Shown piece after piece: positions 50,335-59,741 of a DNA stretch of 64,000 nt. The stretch comes from Nitrosopumilus piranensis (GTDB taxonomy: Archaea; Thermoproteota; Nitrososphaeria; Nitrososphaerales; Nitrosopumilaceae). The notes under the pieces were generated by a model. It saw nothing but the letters and a program-made list of their open reading frames with translations, was not told where the DNA came from and searched no databases. The stretch lies in NCBI RefSeq assembly GCF_000875775.1, contig NZ_CP010868.1:1649079-1713078 (forward strand), read 5' to 3'. Position 1 is the stretch's first letter. Each line of letters starts with the position of its first letter. A program made the translations under genes and the position numbers.

Positions 50335-51792
50335 TTGGCAGATTATGATGTAATAATTGCAGGCGGAGGTCTTGCAGGTACAATTACAGCACAAGCTATT
50401 TCCCATTATACAAATCAAAATTCCAAAATTTTAGTTGTTGATAGAAATGCAGAGTTTTTGCCAGGTAGAAAATCACTTGCTGGGTGGGTATGTGGAGACG
50501 CTTGCTCAAAAGAGGCAGTGGACTTTATGGCAGAGAGAATCAAGGTGCAATGGACCAGACCAGAGATTGAACACGACGTAAAAGGAGTCATGGCATTTTC
50601 GCCAGATAAGGAAACTGCAATCCCATTTGATGGTGCAGGATACATGTTAAATCGTCAAAAACTTCCAGAGATTCAAAACGAAAGATGTAAGAAAGCTGGA
50701 ATTGATTTTGAATATGAAATTAATCTTACAGGTCTAATTTATGATGGACAACAAGTTGTTGGAGTTCAAGGATTAGATAACAAAACAAAGCAACCATTTA
50801 AGAAAACGGCAAAAATTGTCATTGATGCTACCGGAGTAACTTCCATGCTCAGAAATGGATTAAAAAATTCAACGAAGGTAGAAAAAAGAATCGATAGACG
50901 AGATTTGGAATCTACTGGCAGATACATTATGTATTTTGAACCAGGACAAAAAGATCTAACGGAATTTGATCCTGATTACTGTATTATTCATTTAGACCAA
51001 GATATAGCACCAGGTGGATATGGATGGGTATTTCCTAAAGCAGAAAACAAAGTCAATATAGGTTTAGGAGTTGAAAAATCACTTTTAGAAAGAAGGAACA
51101 AACGACTGGACAAAAAAGACAATGTAGAGTCTTTAATGAAAGAGTATCTGAATAGAAATACCGTCATTAAAAATCCAAAACTTTCGGAGGATCCTGAAGA
51201 CATTAACAATAATTCTGGAATCTTCCAAGTTTCAGTTAGAAGACAAAATGATTGCATGGTTTCTGCAGGATACATGATGGTTGGAGATTCTGCATGGATG
51301 CCAAAACCAATTGATGCAGGAGGAATTGGTCCAGCACTAATTGCAGGAACTATTTTAGGGAAAAATGTAGCAGCAGCACTAGAGGCAAATGATGTTTCAG
51401 AAGCAAGTTTATGGCAGTATAATTTAGATTTCATCAAAGAATATGGATACAAAACTGCAGGTCTAGAATTGTTTAGAAGACTAGTTCAACAGATGTCAAA
51501 TGAGCAAATTAGTTATGGTATGAAACACTTTTTGGGAAACCTTGATGTTGAGTCAATCAGCAAAGGTGAGCATCCAGACTTTTCAGGATTAGGAAAAATT
51601 GGAATGATAATTAGAGGTGCAATGAATAAGACAGTTGCAGACGGATTAAGATACACATCAAAAGAAAACCAATGGTTAGTAGAGCACTATTATAATTATC
51701 CAAAAGATCCATCTGGTTTTGATGAATGGAATAAAACACTTCATCAAAGACTTGATGCAGCATTTACAAAAGTAGAAGCATTTGGAAAATAG
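50335..51792 (+). CDS. Geranylgeranyl reductase family flavoprotein
   Basis: 485 residues. An FAD-binding GGGLAGTITAQAIS motif at the start, the PxxRKSLAGWVCGD region and DATGVTSML later; PVHDGAGGG-like KPIDAGGIGPALIAG is the C-terminal FAD site. It saturates isoprenoid chains of archaeal ether lipids (digeranylgeranylglycerophospholipid reductase) or a related chain. TTG start about 27 bp below TTATTTTAAA. Longer at the C-terminus than the smallest homologues. Confidence 0.85.
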   Translation: MADYDVIIAGGGLAGTITAQAISHYTNQNSKILVVDRNAEFLPGRKSLAGWVCGDACSKEAVDFMAERIKVQWTRPEIEHDVKGVMAFSPDKETAIPFDGAGYMLNRQKLPEIQNERCKKAGIDFEYEINLTGLIYDGQQVVGVQGLDNKTKQPFKKTAKIVIDATGVTSMLRNGLKNSTKVEKRIDRRDLESTGRYIMYFEPGQKDLTEFDPDYCIIHLDQDIAPGGYGWVFPKAENKVNIGLGVEKSLLERRNKRLDKKDNVESLMKEYLNRNTVIKNPKLSEDPEDINNNSGIFQVSVRRQNDCMVSAGYMMVGDSAWMPKPIDAGGIGPALIAGTILGKNVAAALEANDVSEASLWQYNLDFIKEYGYKTAGLELFRRLVQQMSNEQISYGMKHFLGNLDVESISKGEHPDFSGLGKIGMIIRGAMNKTVADGLRYTSKENQWLVEHYYNYPKDPSGFDEWNKTLHQRLDAAFTKVEAFGK

Positions 51793-51832
51793 ATCTAACA
51801 ATAAATATTGTTGAAATCAATGAAAACATACT

Positions 51833-52627
51833 TTGGAGGAAGTTCAATATCTTGATTGGAATAATTCAATTCAAACTCTCAACAAGGCATATGATGCAGG
51901 TCTTTTTGTCCTCATTATAGGGCCAAAGGGTACAGGAAAGACATCACTAGTTAGGGATTTTGCAAAAAGCAAGGAAACCAATTTAGAATCAATAAATTTT
52001 AGTCTCAGAACAAGAGAGAGTCATTTGGTTGGAACCAAAACACTCACAGATGGAACCGTAAGTTTTGATGAAGGGCTTTTGATAAAATCAATGAGAGAAG
52101 GAAGCATATTGTACTTGGATGAAATTAATTCTGCAGAAGCAGATGTTTTGTTGAGATTAGATGAAGCATTAGATGACAGACGACAAATTGTATTAAAGGA
52201 AGCTACAGGGGAAATTGTAAAAGCAAAAAAAGAGTGGTTTGTTGTTGCTACAATTAATCCATTAACACATAGTGGAACAAAAGAACTACCGCCACAACTT
52301 TTGAGTAGATTTCCAGTTAGAATAAGACTAGAATACCCACCTGAAAAAATAGAATTAGAGATAGTGAAAAAACATGTATCTGGAGAACATGATTCAGAAA
52401 TAATTCAAGCAATTAAACTAGCTAACACATTAAGACAAGCAGCAGCCGTTGAAGAATTGTTTTATTCCCCAAGTCTAAGAGAGACAATTGCTTTTGCAAA
52501 ATTACTAGATGGTGGGATGTCTCCAAAGGAAGCGGCCAATTTTGTTTTTGGTAATGTTTACACACAATGGGGAGATATAGAATATCAAAAAGTTAGTGAC
52601 ATCATTACCTCTATGTTTGGAAATTAA
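51833..52627 (+). CDS. MoxR-type AAA+ ATPase
   Basis: 264 residues, with Walker A GPKGTGKT (30-37), Walker B ILYLDEIN (92-99), sensor 1 ATINP and an arginine finger region SRFPVRI. MoxR ATPases help insert metals or cofactors or remodel targets together with VWA proteins. The partner follows directly (stop and start adjacent). Start is TTG with GGAGGA inside the codon region; the residue count at the start is uncertain by a few. Confidence 0.9.
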   Translation: MEEVQYLDWNNSIQTLNKAYDAGLFVLIIGPKGTGKTSLVRDFAKSKETNLESINFSLRTRESHLVGTKTLTDGTVSFDEGLLIKSMREGSILYLDEINSAEADVLLRLDEALDDRRQIVLKEATGEIVKAKKEWFVVATINPLTHSGTKELPPQLLSRFPVRIRLEYPPEKIELEIVKKHVSGEHDSEIIQAIKLANTLRQAAAVEELFYSPSLRETIAFAKLLDGGMSPKEAANFVFGNVYTQWGDIEYQKVSDIITSMFGN

Positions 52628-54190
52628 ATGCAATCAGTCAAGCTTCAAAACGAATCAATAGTAGAAATTGCCACATTTCTTGTAAGACGATGGTCTGAGA
52701 GAGACAATATTTTCGTAGAAATTTCAGATAAGGTTGAAACAAAAACAAGACTAAATGAAAATAAAGTAATCTTAACCCCACTAGAAAAAAGAATTGGAAG
52801 TGATTTTCAAAAATATAGGCAATTTAGAACGTCGTTGTGGTATGAGGCAATGAGAATAAAGTTTTGTAAAAAAATTCTCAGCAATGATCATGCATTTGGC
52901 TTCATTCTAAACACAATGGAAACCAGACGAATTGAGGAATTAGGCAGAAAAGTGTGGAGAGGAATGGATAATGAAATTATCTTCAATTATGCCTACATGC
53001 TTGTTTCCAGGCCCCAATTGCACACAGTTTATGGAAAAGCGAGGATAGTTGAGGCATTTTATCAATACTTTATGTTTGGCGCAATCAAAGGGGAAATACA
53101 ATCTAGTCATTTTGAAAAAATAAAGAGGGCAGATACATTTGCTAAAAAAATTGTTGACAAGACTATAAAAGAAAATTTTGATACAGAATGGCTTGAAAAA
53201 AATGTAAGTGAGATTATCAATATTCTTGAAATTGATTCGCTTCTAACAATTCCTGTATCATTACCATTTATGAAAGTAGGAATGCCATTATCAGAAGAAG
53301 AGTTATTGAGAGTTCTAAAGATAGTTTCTAAAAATAAAGAGAGTGATTTTGGTTCAGTTGATCCTTCTGCAATATTGAGAGGAGATAATGTGATTGATGA
53401 ATACAACGTTTTGTTAGATGAAGATAAAAAAACAGAAAATAAAGGACTAATGCCTGAAGCAATAGGAATTCAAACGCCGTCCACAAGAAATGTTGATGAA
53501 ACAACCATTTATGATATGAGTTTGATAAATGGATTAAAAACAAAATTCAAAGAATGGAAAACAGGTTGGAAAGAACAACATTTGAGTTCAGGAGATGAAT
53601 TTGATGAGGAGAATTACATAGAAGGAAATGAACCATTCTTTACAGACATAAAAAAATCAATTAAAACTAAAATTGTCATATTATTGGATCATTCATCAAG
53701 TATTTCTTCAGATGCAATTGAGTACAAAAAAGCAACACTAGCACTTTGCGAAGTGCTAGCGTATCTAAAAGTAAAATTTGCAGTTTATGCATTTAGTACA
53801 GAAAACAGATCAGTAGTATGTTGGTCCATAAAACCAGACAACATGAAATGGAACAATGTTACTGCAAAGAGATTAGCTCAAATTGTTGCAAATGGCTCAA
53901 CACCTCTAGCAGAAGTATATGACAAAATGTTTCCAGTTTTGCAATCAAAGAGACCAGATATTTTCCTGACATTGACTGATGGAGAACCATCAGACCCAGA
54001 CGCAGTTAGAAACATGACAAAATCACTAAAGGGATTAGGCATAAGCATGGCAGCCCTAGGCCTTGGTCCAAATACAGTAAGGGCTACAACTATTGCAAAT
54101 AATCTAAGACATTTAGGATATGAAAAAACTATGGCAGTAAGCCGTCTAAGAGACATTCCAAACAAGGTCATCAAAATTTTAGATATCTAA
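52628..54190 (+). CDS. VWA-domain partner of the MoxR ATPase (CobT/YehP-like)
   Basis: 520 residues. The N-terminal 330 residues are helical and unfamiliar, with an acidic stretch near 325-340; the C-terminal part is a von Willebrand A domain with MIDAS DHSSS (354-358), T in NGSTPLAE and D in LTDGEPSD, so metal binding should work. Such pairs resemble cobalt or magnesium chelatase and MoxR-RavA-ViaA systems. No signal peptide. Target unknown. Confidence 0.85.
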   Translation: MQSVKLQNESIVEIATFLVRRWSERDNIFVEISDKVETKTRLNENKVILTPLEKRIGSDFQKYRQFRTSLWYEAMRIKFCKKILSNDHAFGFILNTMETRRIEELGRKVWRGMDNEIIFNYAYMLVSRPQLHTVYGKARIVEAFYQYFMFGAIKGEIQSSHFEKIKRADTFAKKIVDKTIKENFDTEWLEKNVSEIINILEIDSLLTIPVSLPFMKVGMPLSEEELLRVLKIVSKNKESDFGSVDPSAILRGDNVIDEYNVLLDEDKKTENKGLMPEAIGIQTPSTRNVDETTIYDMSLINGLKTKFKEWKTGWKEQHLSSGDEFDEENYIEGNEPFFTDIKKSIKTKIVILLDHSSSISSDAIEYKKATLALCEVLAYLKVKFAVYAFSTENRSVVCWSIKPDNMKWNNVTAKRLAQIVANGSTPLAEVYDKMFPVLQSKRPDIFLTLTDGEPSDPDAVRNMTKSLKGLGISMAALGLGPNTVRATTIANNLRHLGYEKTMAVSRLRDIPNKVIKILDI

Positions 54191-54256
54191 GTTGAAAATA
54201 GGCTGAACTAATTTTCTATAGATATTTTATTGAGAAAAAATTAAGAGGTTTAGAAA

Positions 54257-55798
54257 TTGTCAGAAAATCAAAATTATGATCCCAAATTATTACAAAAATT
54301 TGAAGACCAAGTATGGAGTAAGATTCCACACAAAGAAGGAGATAAGATTGTAAATGCAACACCACTGGTAGATCTAACTGCAGACTTGAAAGAATGTGCC
54401 AAAAGCGTCTTTAAACTAAATCTCGATGACAAAGATTTCAAAATTTATGGAAAGTTTGATTCAGAATTGCTTAGTGGCTCTATCAAGGTAAGAGCAGCAT
54501 CACACATTATCCATGAGGCAATCAAAAGTGGAAAATGTAATGGAAAGAGAGTAGTAATTGAGGCCACTTCGGGCAACTTTGGAATTGCATTAGGTCTCTT
54601 ATCAAAACTTGGAGTAACAGTAGTTGCACTTGTTTCAAGAAAACTGCAAGAAGGGGTATTCAAAGAATTAAGAAATGAAAATATCAAAATTATGGATTTA
54701 GATATGGATATTTGTCCAGCTCCTGGAATGGAAAACAAAGCAGATGAAATGGCTGCAAAAGCAACTGCTGCAAATATTCGTTCACAATTAACAGAGATGG
54801 GATTTGATCCTCAACTGTTTGACAAAAATCTTGGAGAGATTGAAGCATTACTAGCAAAACAAGACATTATCAATTTAGCAAGATTCTTGGCAGAGATTTA
54901 CAACATGTTTTGTCCAAAACAATACGATAATGAATTAAACATTGACATTCACAATACAGTCACTGCACCTGAAATTGATCAGCAGTTACATGAAGTTGGG
55001 GATTCATTAGAAGACTATGTACTCTTTTGTTCATTTGGAACAGGTGGAACGTCAGGAGGTCTAAGCAAATACATGTCTGAGAAATACAACAAAAAAGCAG
55101 TTCACGTTGTTTTTCCACCATTAGGCCAAGATGTCGCAGGAATTAGAACAAAATCAAAGGCAGAGGGTTTGACACTATACAATCCTGAATTATATACAGA
55201 ACACGAAGTTGATTTTGAGAATGTAAAATTACTTCTCAAGTTTATGGTAGACAAAGGACACGACATTGGTGAGAGTAGTGCATTAGAGCTATTTGCCGCC
55301 TTAGAGATGGCATACAAAGGAGAAATCAAAAAAGCAGTAGTTATGGTAGCTGATGGAATTGAAAAATATAGAAAAAACTTTGAGCAAATTTCACAAGATA
55401 AACCCCCAATAAAAGTATCATTAGAAGATGCAGTAGCTGTTGCAGAAGATTACGATAATATTATTTGGGTTCATACACAATACACACCTAAAGAAGAAGG
55501 AATTGAGATGATTGCAAAATCATTAGGGGTGGATAAATCAAAAATTACTGTACAAAAAGCATCTACTATCAACAATTTGTTATCAACTCAACAAGTTCCT
55601 GAAGAGATTAGTAGAGAGTTGCAAGGTTCCAAAGGAAAATCATTACTAGTGTGTATGGCAGGAAATACATCACTTATGACTGCACAGGTATTAGCAAGTA
55701 AGGGAATAGTTACTCAAAGTTTGAATGGAGGAATAACAAATCTGCCTGAAGGAAGAGGCAAGAATCCTGGAGAATACATTCAGGTAGCTAGAGAATAA
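54257..55798 (+). CDS. PLP-dependent cysteine-synthase-like enzyme fused to rhodanese-like domain
   Basis: 513 residues. The N-terminal 380 residues are a type II PLP fold: SGSIKVRAASH with the Schiff-base lysine, EATSGNFGIAL as phosphate/substrate loop and FGTGGTSGGL as the glycine-rich PLP-phosphate loop. After about residue 400 a rhodanese-like domain follows, with LLVCMAGNTSLMTAQVLASKG holding a candidate active Cys near 466 and SLNGGI. The fusion suggests sulfur transfer after or during cysteine chemistry. Leaderless TTG start. Confidence 0.75.
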   Translation: MSENQNYDPKLLQKFEDQVWSKIPHKEGDKIVNATPLVDLTADLKECAKSVFKLNLDDKDFKIYGKFDSELLSGSIKVRAASHIIHEAIKSGKCNGKRVVIEATSGNFGIALGLLSKLGVTVVALVSRKLQEGVFKELRNENIKIMDLDMDICPAPGMENKADEMAAKATAANIRSQLTEMGFDPQLFDKNLGEIEALLAKQDIINLARFLAEIYNMFCPKQYDNELNIDIHNTVTAPEIDQQLHEVGDSLEDYVLFCSFGTGGTSGGLSKYMSEKYNKKAVHVVFPPLGQDVAGIRTKSKAEGLTLYNPELYTEHEVDFENVKLLLKFMVDKGHDIGESSALELFAALEMAYKGEIKKAVVMVADGIEKYRKNFEQISQDKPPIKVSLEDAVAVAEDYDNIIWVHTQYTPKEEGIEMIAKSLGVDKSKITVQKASTINNLLSTQQVPEEISRELQGSKGKSLLVCMAGNTSLMTAQVLASKGIVTQSLNGGITNLPEGRGKNPGEYIQVARE

Positions 55799-55799
55799 T

Positions 55800-56255
55800 T
55801 TGAAATGTCTTTCAGTATCACAACCATTTGCTGATTTAATTATTTTAGGTAAAAAGACAATCGAGTTACGTAAATGGAATACAAATTTTCGTGGAGAATT
55901 ACTGATACATTCCCCATTAAAAATCAGAAAAGAGGATTGTAAAAGATTAAAGATTGACAAAAAATTTGTCACAGGTGCAATTGTTGGGAAAGTGGAAATT
56001 TATGACGTAAAAAATTATGATTCGCAAAACCAAGTCAAGTTAGATCAAAAATTTCATTTTGCTTCAAAAAATTTTCACTATAGATCTTATGGCTTTTTGC
56101 TAAAAAATGCAAAACCATTTCGAATCCCCATCCCGTACAAAGGACGATTAGGATTGTTTGATGTGGAATTACCTAAAACAAAAATCAAAAACAAAGAGAT
56201 TGTTTCAGACATTATAGATGAGGAATATAGATACCAGTGGATTGGTCACCATTGA
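55800..56255 (+). CDS. ASCH-domain protein
   Basis: 151 residues of the ASCH/PUA-like group, with a start KCLSVSQPFADLIILGKKTIELRKWNT, the family's first strand-helix block, and later VTGAIVGKVEIYDV. ASCH proteins bind RNA and some are acetylcytidine amidohydrolases or similar. TTG start, one base after the upstream stop. Not clearly enzymatic here. Confidence 0.8.
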   Translation: MKCLSVSQPFADLIILGKKTIELRKWNTNFRGELLIHSPLKIRKEDCKRLKIDKKFVTGAIVGKVEIYDVKNYDSQNQVKLDQKFHFASKNFHYRSYGFLLKNAKPFRIPIPYKGRLGLFDVELPKTKIKNKEIVSDIIDEEYRYQWIGHH

Positions 56256-56321
56256 GTAAACCCAAATTTTCCCAAAAAATTTGACTAGTATATATAAAGG
56301 ACCTATTTAAAGTCCCTCGTT

Positions 56322-56885
56322 ATGCCTCAAACAAAACCTATTGTCAGCGTTGAAAATGTTGTAGCATCTGCATCAGTTGATCAAAAAATTGACCTTAATG
56401 AAATTACAGAAAAATTTCCAGATACTGAATATCATCCTGAACAATTTCCAGGATTAGTTTTTAGATTAAAGAGCCCCAGAACTGCAACTTTGATTTTTAG
56501 AACAGGAAAGATGGTATGTACTGGAGCAAAATCTGAAGAGATGGCAATCAAGGCAGTAAACACAGTTGTTCAAAAATTGAGAAAAGGAAAAATCAAAATT
56601 AAAAAAGATGCAGTAATTACTGTACAAAATATTGTAGCAGCTATTAATCTTGGTGGCAAAATACATCTAGAAAAGGCTGCAAGAACACTACCTAGAAGTA
56701 TGTATGAACCTGAACAATTTCCAGGTCTTATTCATAGAATGCTTGATCCAAAAACTGTAATCTTGTTGTTTGCATCAGGTAAATTGGTTTGTACTGGAGC
56801 CAAAAAAGAATCAGACGTGTATCGTTCTGTTCACAACCTACATTCAGTCTTAGAAGAAAAAAATCTAATGATTTATGATCAATAG
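56322..56885 (+). CDS. tbp: TATA-box-binding protein
   Basis: 187 residues forming the saddle from two about 85-residue repeats: VSVENVVASASVDQKIDLNEI ... FPGLVFRLKSPRTATLIFRTGKMVCTGAKSE and ITVQNIVAAINLGGKIHLE ... FPGLIHRMLDPKTVILLFASGKLVCTGAK. Basal transcription factor. ATATATAAAGG is centred about 27 bp upstream of the ATG, so its own message is leaderless. Confidence 0.97.
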   Translation: MPQTKPIVSVENVVASASVDQKIDLNEITEKFPDTEYHPEQFPGLVFRLKSPRTATLIFRTGKMVCTGAKSEEMAIKAVNTVVQKLRKGKIKIKKDAVITVQNIVAAINLGGKIHLEKAARTLPRSMYEPEQFPGLIHRMLDPKTVILLFASGKLVCTGAKKESDVYRSVHNLHSVLEEKNLMIYDQ

Positions 56886-56899
56886 ATTTTACAAAAAGA

Positions 56900-57121
56900 T
56901 TGACTGAAGATAATTTTGCTGAAGAAAAGAAGAGACTAACTCCAGATAACGGATTTGATTTGATTGGGATTGATTATTTTTCAGAGCCTGGAAACCAATT
57001 GTATCTTGTAGAACATTTTGAAATGTATCAAGATGCACTAAATGCTAAAAAAGAAAGAAAGAATCCTGATGAATATTTTATCTTGTACAAAGGTGCAGGC
57101 GGAGAGTTTCTATCCAGATAA
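56900..57121 (+). CDS. Hypothetical protein after tbp
   Basis: 73 residues, acidic, helical, no cysteines or membrane segment; TTG start 14 bp after the tbp stop, probably in the same transcript. I do not recognise it. Confidence 0.55.
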   Translation: MTEDNFAEEKKRLTPDNGFDLIGIDYFSEPGNQLYLVEHFEMYQDALNAKKERKNPDEYFILYKGAGGEFLSR

Positions 57122-57192
57122 GCCATAAAAATAGAATAACTTTACTAAATTTTACAAACTCTTTTATCATTTGGTTTTTTGTTCAAAAATTT

Positions 57193-57774
57193 ATGGCCAA
57201 TGATACCAGCGATTTGATTGATACCATTTATGAAAAAAACAAGGCTACTCATAATGAGTACAAACCTCAAATAATTCGTAAAAGCCAAAAAGCAAAGTAT
57301 CAGATTTTTGATGAATCAGAATTTACCCGTGGAAGAGAGGTCTTAGGAGATCTTATTGTACACGGAATGATAGCCTCAGGAGGAACAGACATTGATTGGT
57401 TAATTGAGCACAAAGGAGGTTTTATTATTTTAGAATTCAAGGGATTTCACAATGATAAGATAAACATTGCAAAAGGCCAGATGATTGCTTATGAGAAATT
57501 ACATGAAAAACTTAACCAATCTGCAAAATGCTATCTATACATTATAGGATGTGACGATATTGATTTCTCAAATCCTGATGCAACAGTATGGGTTTTTGAA
57601 ATGAATCATTGGAAATCAAATGCAATACCAAAGAACACTAGTGATATCTATAGTAATGATTCGAATCGCCAAAATAAGTTCATAGTTTATCGCGAATACA
57701 TGGAAGAGATCAGTGTAGAAAAATTAAGAGGTATTATTGATTCACATTGGAAAGAGTTTGAGAGAATTATTTAG
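57193..57774 (+). CDS. PD-(D/E)XK-fold nuclease-like protein
   Basis: 193 residues. Around residues 64-83, GTDIDWLIEHKGG is followed by IILEFKG: D68, E81 and K83 give the PD-(D/E)XK metal site, and Q96 in KGQMIAY adds the helix often seen after it. Lacks recognised DNA-binding modules. Could be a Holliday-junction, restriction or repair nuclease; no methylase is next to it. Overlaps the converging gene by 8 bp. Confidence 0.65.
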   Translation: MANDTSDLIDTIYEKNKATHNEYKPQIIRKSQKAKYQIFDESEFTRGREVLGDLIVHGMIASGGTDIDWLIEHKGGFIILEFKGFHNDKINIAKGQMIAYEKLHEKLNQSAKCYLYIIGCDDIDFSNPDATVWVFEMNHWKSNAIPKNTSDIYSNDSNRQNKFIVYREYMEEISVEKLRGIIDSHWKEFERII

Positions 57775-58468
57775 TAAATGAAAATTCACTAGACTTTGTT
57801 TCTACACCATTATCTACTTTTATGGTATAAGTACCAGAATTTTCCCATCCCGAACCTCCAGCAATTGCAAGTGTAGAATATCGTCCATCACTTTTTAGAG
57901 AAAGTTGTTCTGACCAAATAAGTTCACCATTTTGATTTTCTATAGACAAGTTTACAGAACCAGTAGTATCTGAGATCCCATTAATCGAAATAATATCTTT
58001 GGTACTATAAGATGAAAAGTCAGTTTGAATTGTAAGAGAATCTGCAACTGTATTAGTTGGTGTCTTTACAACATCTGGAGTTCCATCTCTAGTTACATCC
58101 AAGATTCCACCAAATGATACTGCAACTGCAATTATTACTACTAAAGCTAGTCCACCAATACCTAACATTATCTTTGAATTTTTTGAAGTAGAGAAAGTTT
58201 TAGGAGGAGGTGATTGAATTGTTTGAATTTTTTGAACAGATGGGGTTTCAGGTAGGATGACATCTGGAACTACAGGTTTTTCAACAGGTGCAGTAATCTC
58301 AGATTTTCTTCCAAGATATTTTTCTGCTAGTTTTTTAACATAATTTCGTTCAAAATTACTAATGACTTCATTATTTTCACAAGCACGACGAATTTGTTTA
58401 AGAATTCTATCATCACCAAAATCTTTTTCCAAAAGGGCCTTTACATCATCTAATAATTGGTCAGTCAC
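57767..58468 (-). CDS. Membrane protein with helical N-terminus and Ig-like outer domain
   Basis: 233 residues. Residues 1-65 are helical (LLEKDFGDDRILKQIRRACENN), a Pro-rich linker precedes one transmembrane helix (about 100-121, LGIGGLALVVIIAVAVSFGG), and a beta-sandwich (about 145-233) resembling other thaumarchaeal surface domains completes it. GTG start with AGGAG nearby. The gene upstream is an interrupted HTH-like gene on the same strand. Confidence 0.65.
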   Translation of the reverse strand: MTDQLLDDVKALLEKDFGDDRILKQIRRACENNEVISNFERNYVKKLAEKYLGRKSEITAPVEKPVVPDVILPETPSVQKIQTIQSPPPKTFSTSKNSKIMLGIGGLALVVIIAVAVSFGGILDVTRDGTPDVVKTPTNTVADSLTIQTDFSSYSTKDIISINGISDTTGSVNLSIENQNGELIWSEQLSLKSDGRYSTLAIAGGSGWENSGTYTIKVDNGVETKSSEFSFTK

Positions 58469-58568
58469 GAATATTTTCTCCTATAATGATTATTTATGAA
58501 TTCCTTGTTTAAGATTTCGAATGATTTCTTTGAGTTTCAGTATTTCATCTAGATAGGTGGGTTTAGGA

Positions 58569-58745
58569 CTATTTTGAGTAAATTTTATGGGCTTGAATAA
58601 TAACAGTTCGAATATAGTCTTTAGCAGTAGAATCAGAAACCCCCATCTGTTTTGCCCGCAAATAAAGGGCACCCTCTTGAGGATTGCTCAAATAACATTT
58701 TAGGAGATAGTTGAGTCTTTGAGATCTTTTTTCATCACTTTTCAT
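58569..58745 (-). CDS. Small helix-turn-helix-like protein, possibly frameshifted
   Basis: 58 residues, MKSDEKRSQRLNYLLKCYLS then LRAKQMGVSDSTAKDYIRTVI with a helix-turn-helix look. The stop at 58569 may be premature: 1 base out of frame, the following 78 bp to 58490 encode a helical, protein-like tail (PTYLDEILKLKEIIRNLKQ). One extra base would join both into an 85-residue protein. It stands directly before the membrane protein gene, so the two may form a regulator-sensor pair. Confidence 0.5.
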   Translation of the reverse strand: MKSDEKRSQRLNYLLKCYLSNPQEGALYLRAKQMGVSDSTAKDYIRTVIIQAHKIYSK

Positions 58746-58860
58746 AATTTTCCTTCTTTTGTATACTAAAAAAGCCCAGAGGATTATGAAATAACCAACA
58801 ATGTATCATAAAACTCTAAAAAAAACATATGATCTTTTTTAAACAATAGTAGAAAATCAA

Positions 58861-59208
58861 ATGAAAATGAAACGAATCGAGGCAACAGTTCAAGCAGACA
58901 AGGCCGGTACAGTTTCTGATGCAATAAAAGATTTAGTCGGAGGATTTACCATGTCAGAAGGAAAGGGTAGAGGTTCTGGAAAAAGACAAGAAATCAGATC
59001 AGGAAGAGGTACGGGTTCATTTACAGCAGAACACAACAAAGTTGCAACAATAATAACAATAGTAGATGACTCAGACGTAGAGAAAGTAACGTCAGCAATA
59101 GCTGATTCAGCTTTTACAGGAAAGGGGGGAGACGGAATAATTACAGTCACCAACGTAGAAAGTGCTCTAAATATAGCATCTAAAAAGACGGGTTCAGAGG
59201 CCCTCTAA
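58861..59208 (+). CDS. PII-like signalling protein
   Basis: 115 residues of the GlnB/GlnK superfamily: KRIEATVQADKAGTVSDAIKDL at the start and the B-loop AFTGKGGDGIITVTNVE. The T-loop segment (about 36-52) is Gly/Arg/Ser-rich and lacks the uridylylated Tyr. No amtB gene is adjacent, so partner and ligand (ATP/ADP, 2-oxoglutarate or other) are uncertain. Nitrogen-status sensing is a reasonable guess in an ammonia oxidiser. Confidence 0.88.
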   Translation: MKMKRIEATVQADKAGTVSDAIKDLVGGFTMSEGKGRGSGKRQEIRSGRGTGSFTAEHNKVATIITIVDDSDVEKVTSAIADSAFTGKGGDGIITVTNVESALNIASKKTGSEAL

Positions 59209-59257
59209 TCATTTTATTTTATAAAATTCATTACAAAGATTATTTCTAAATAAGCTG

Positions 59258-59280
59258 CTGAGAGGAAATATTCCTCTCAG
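59258..59280. repeat. Perfect hairpin downstream of the PII-like gene
   Basis: CTGAGAGGAA (59258-59267) and TTCCTCTCAG (59271-59280) with a 3-nt loop. Located between the converging PII-like and RAM genes. No T-run follows on either side at the stem, so a simple intrinsic terminator is not clear. It could stop or protect one of the two messages. Confidence 0.6.
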
Positions 59281-59361
59281 GAGGTATCCTTTTGGAGGAC
59301 ATGTTTTTTGAAGGGATAGCAACTTATTGCAAACTAAGTATAAAAGCAAAGGATTTTGAAG

Positions 59362-59601
<240 letters not shown>

Positions 59602-59741
59602 TTATGATTCAACTCCTATTTTCATAATTAAAATGCCATCTTGAAATATATAAGAATAGTCCGATTTACTTAAAAATTCAACATTATTTTAGGTAAAACC
59701 ATAAACATCTGTAAAGAAAATGTTTAAATTTAAAAATAAAT

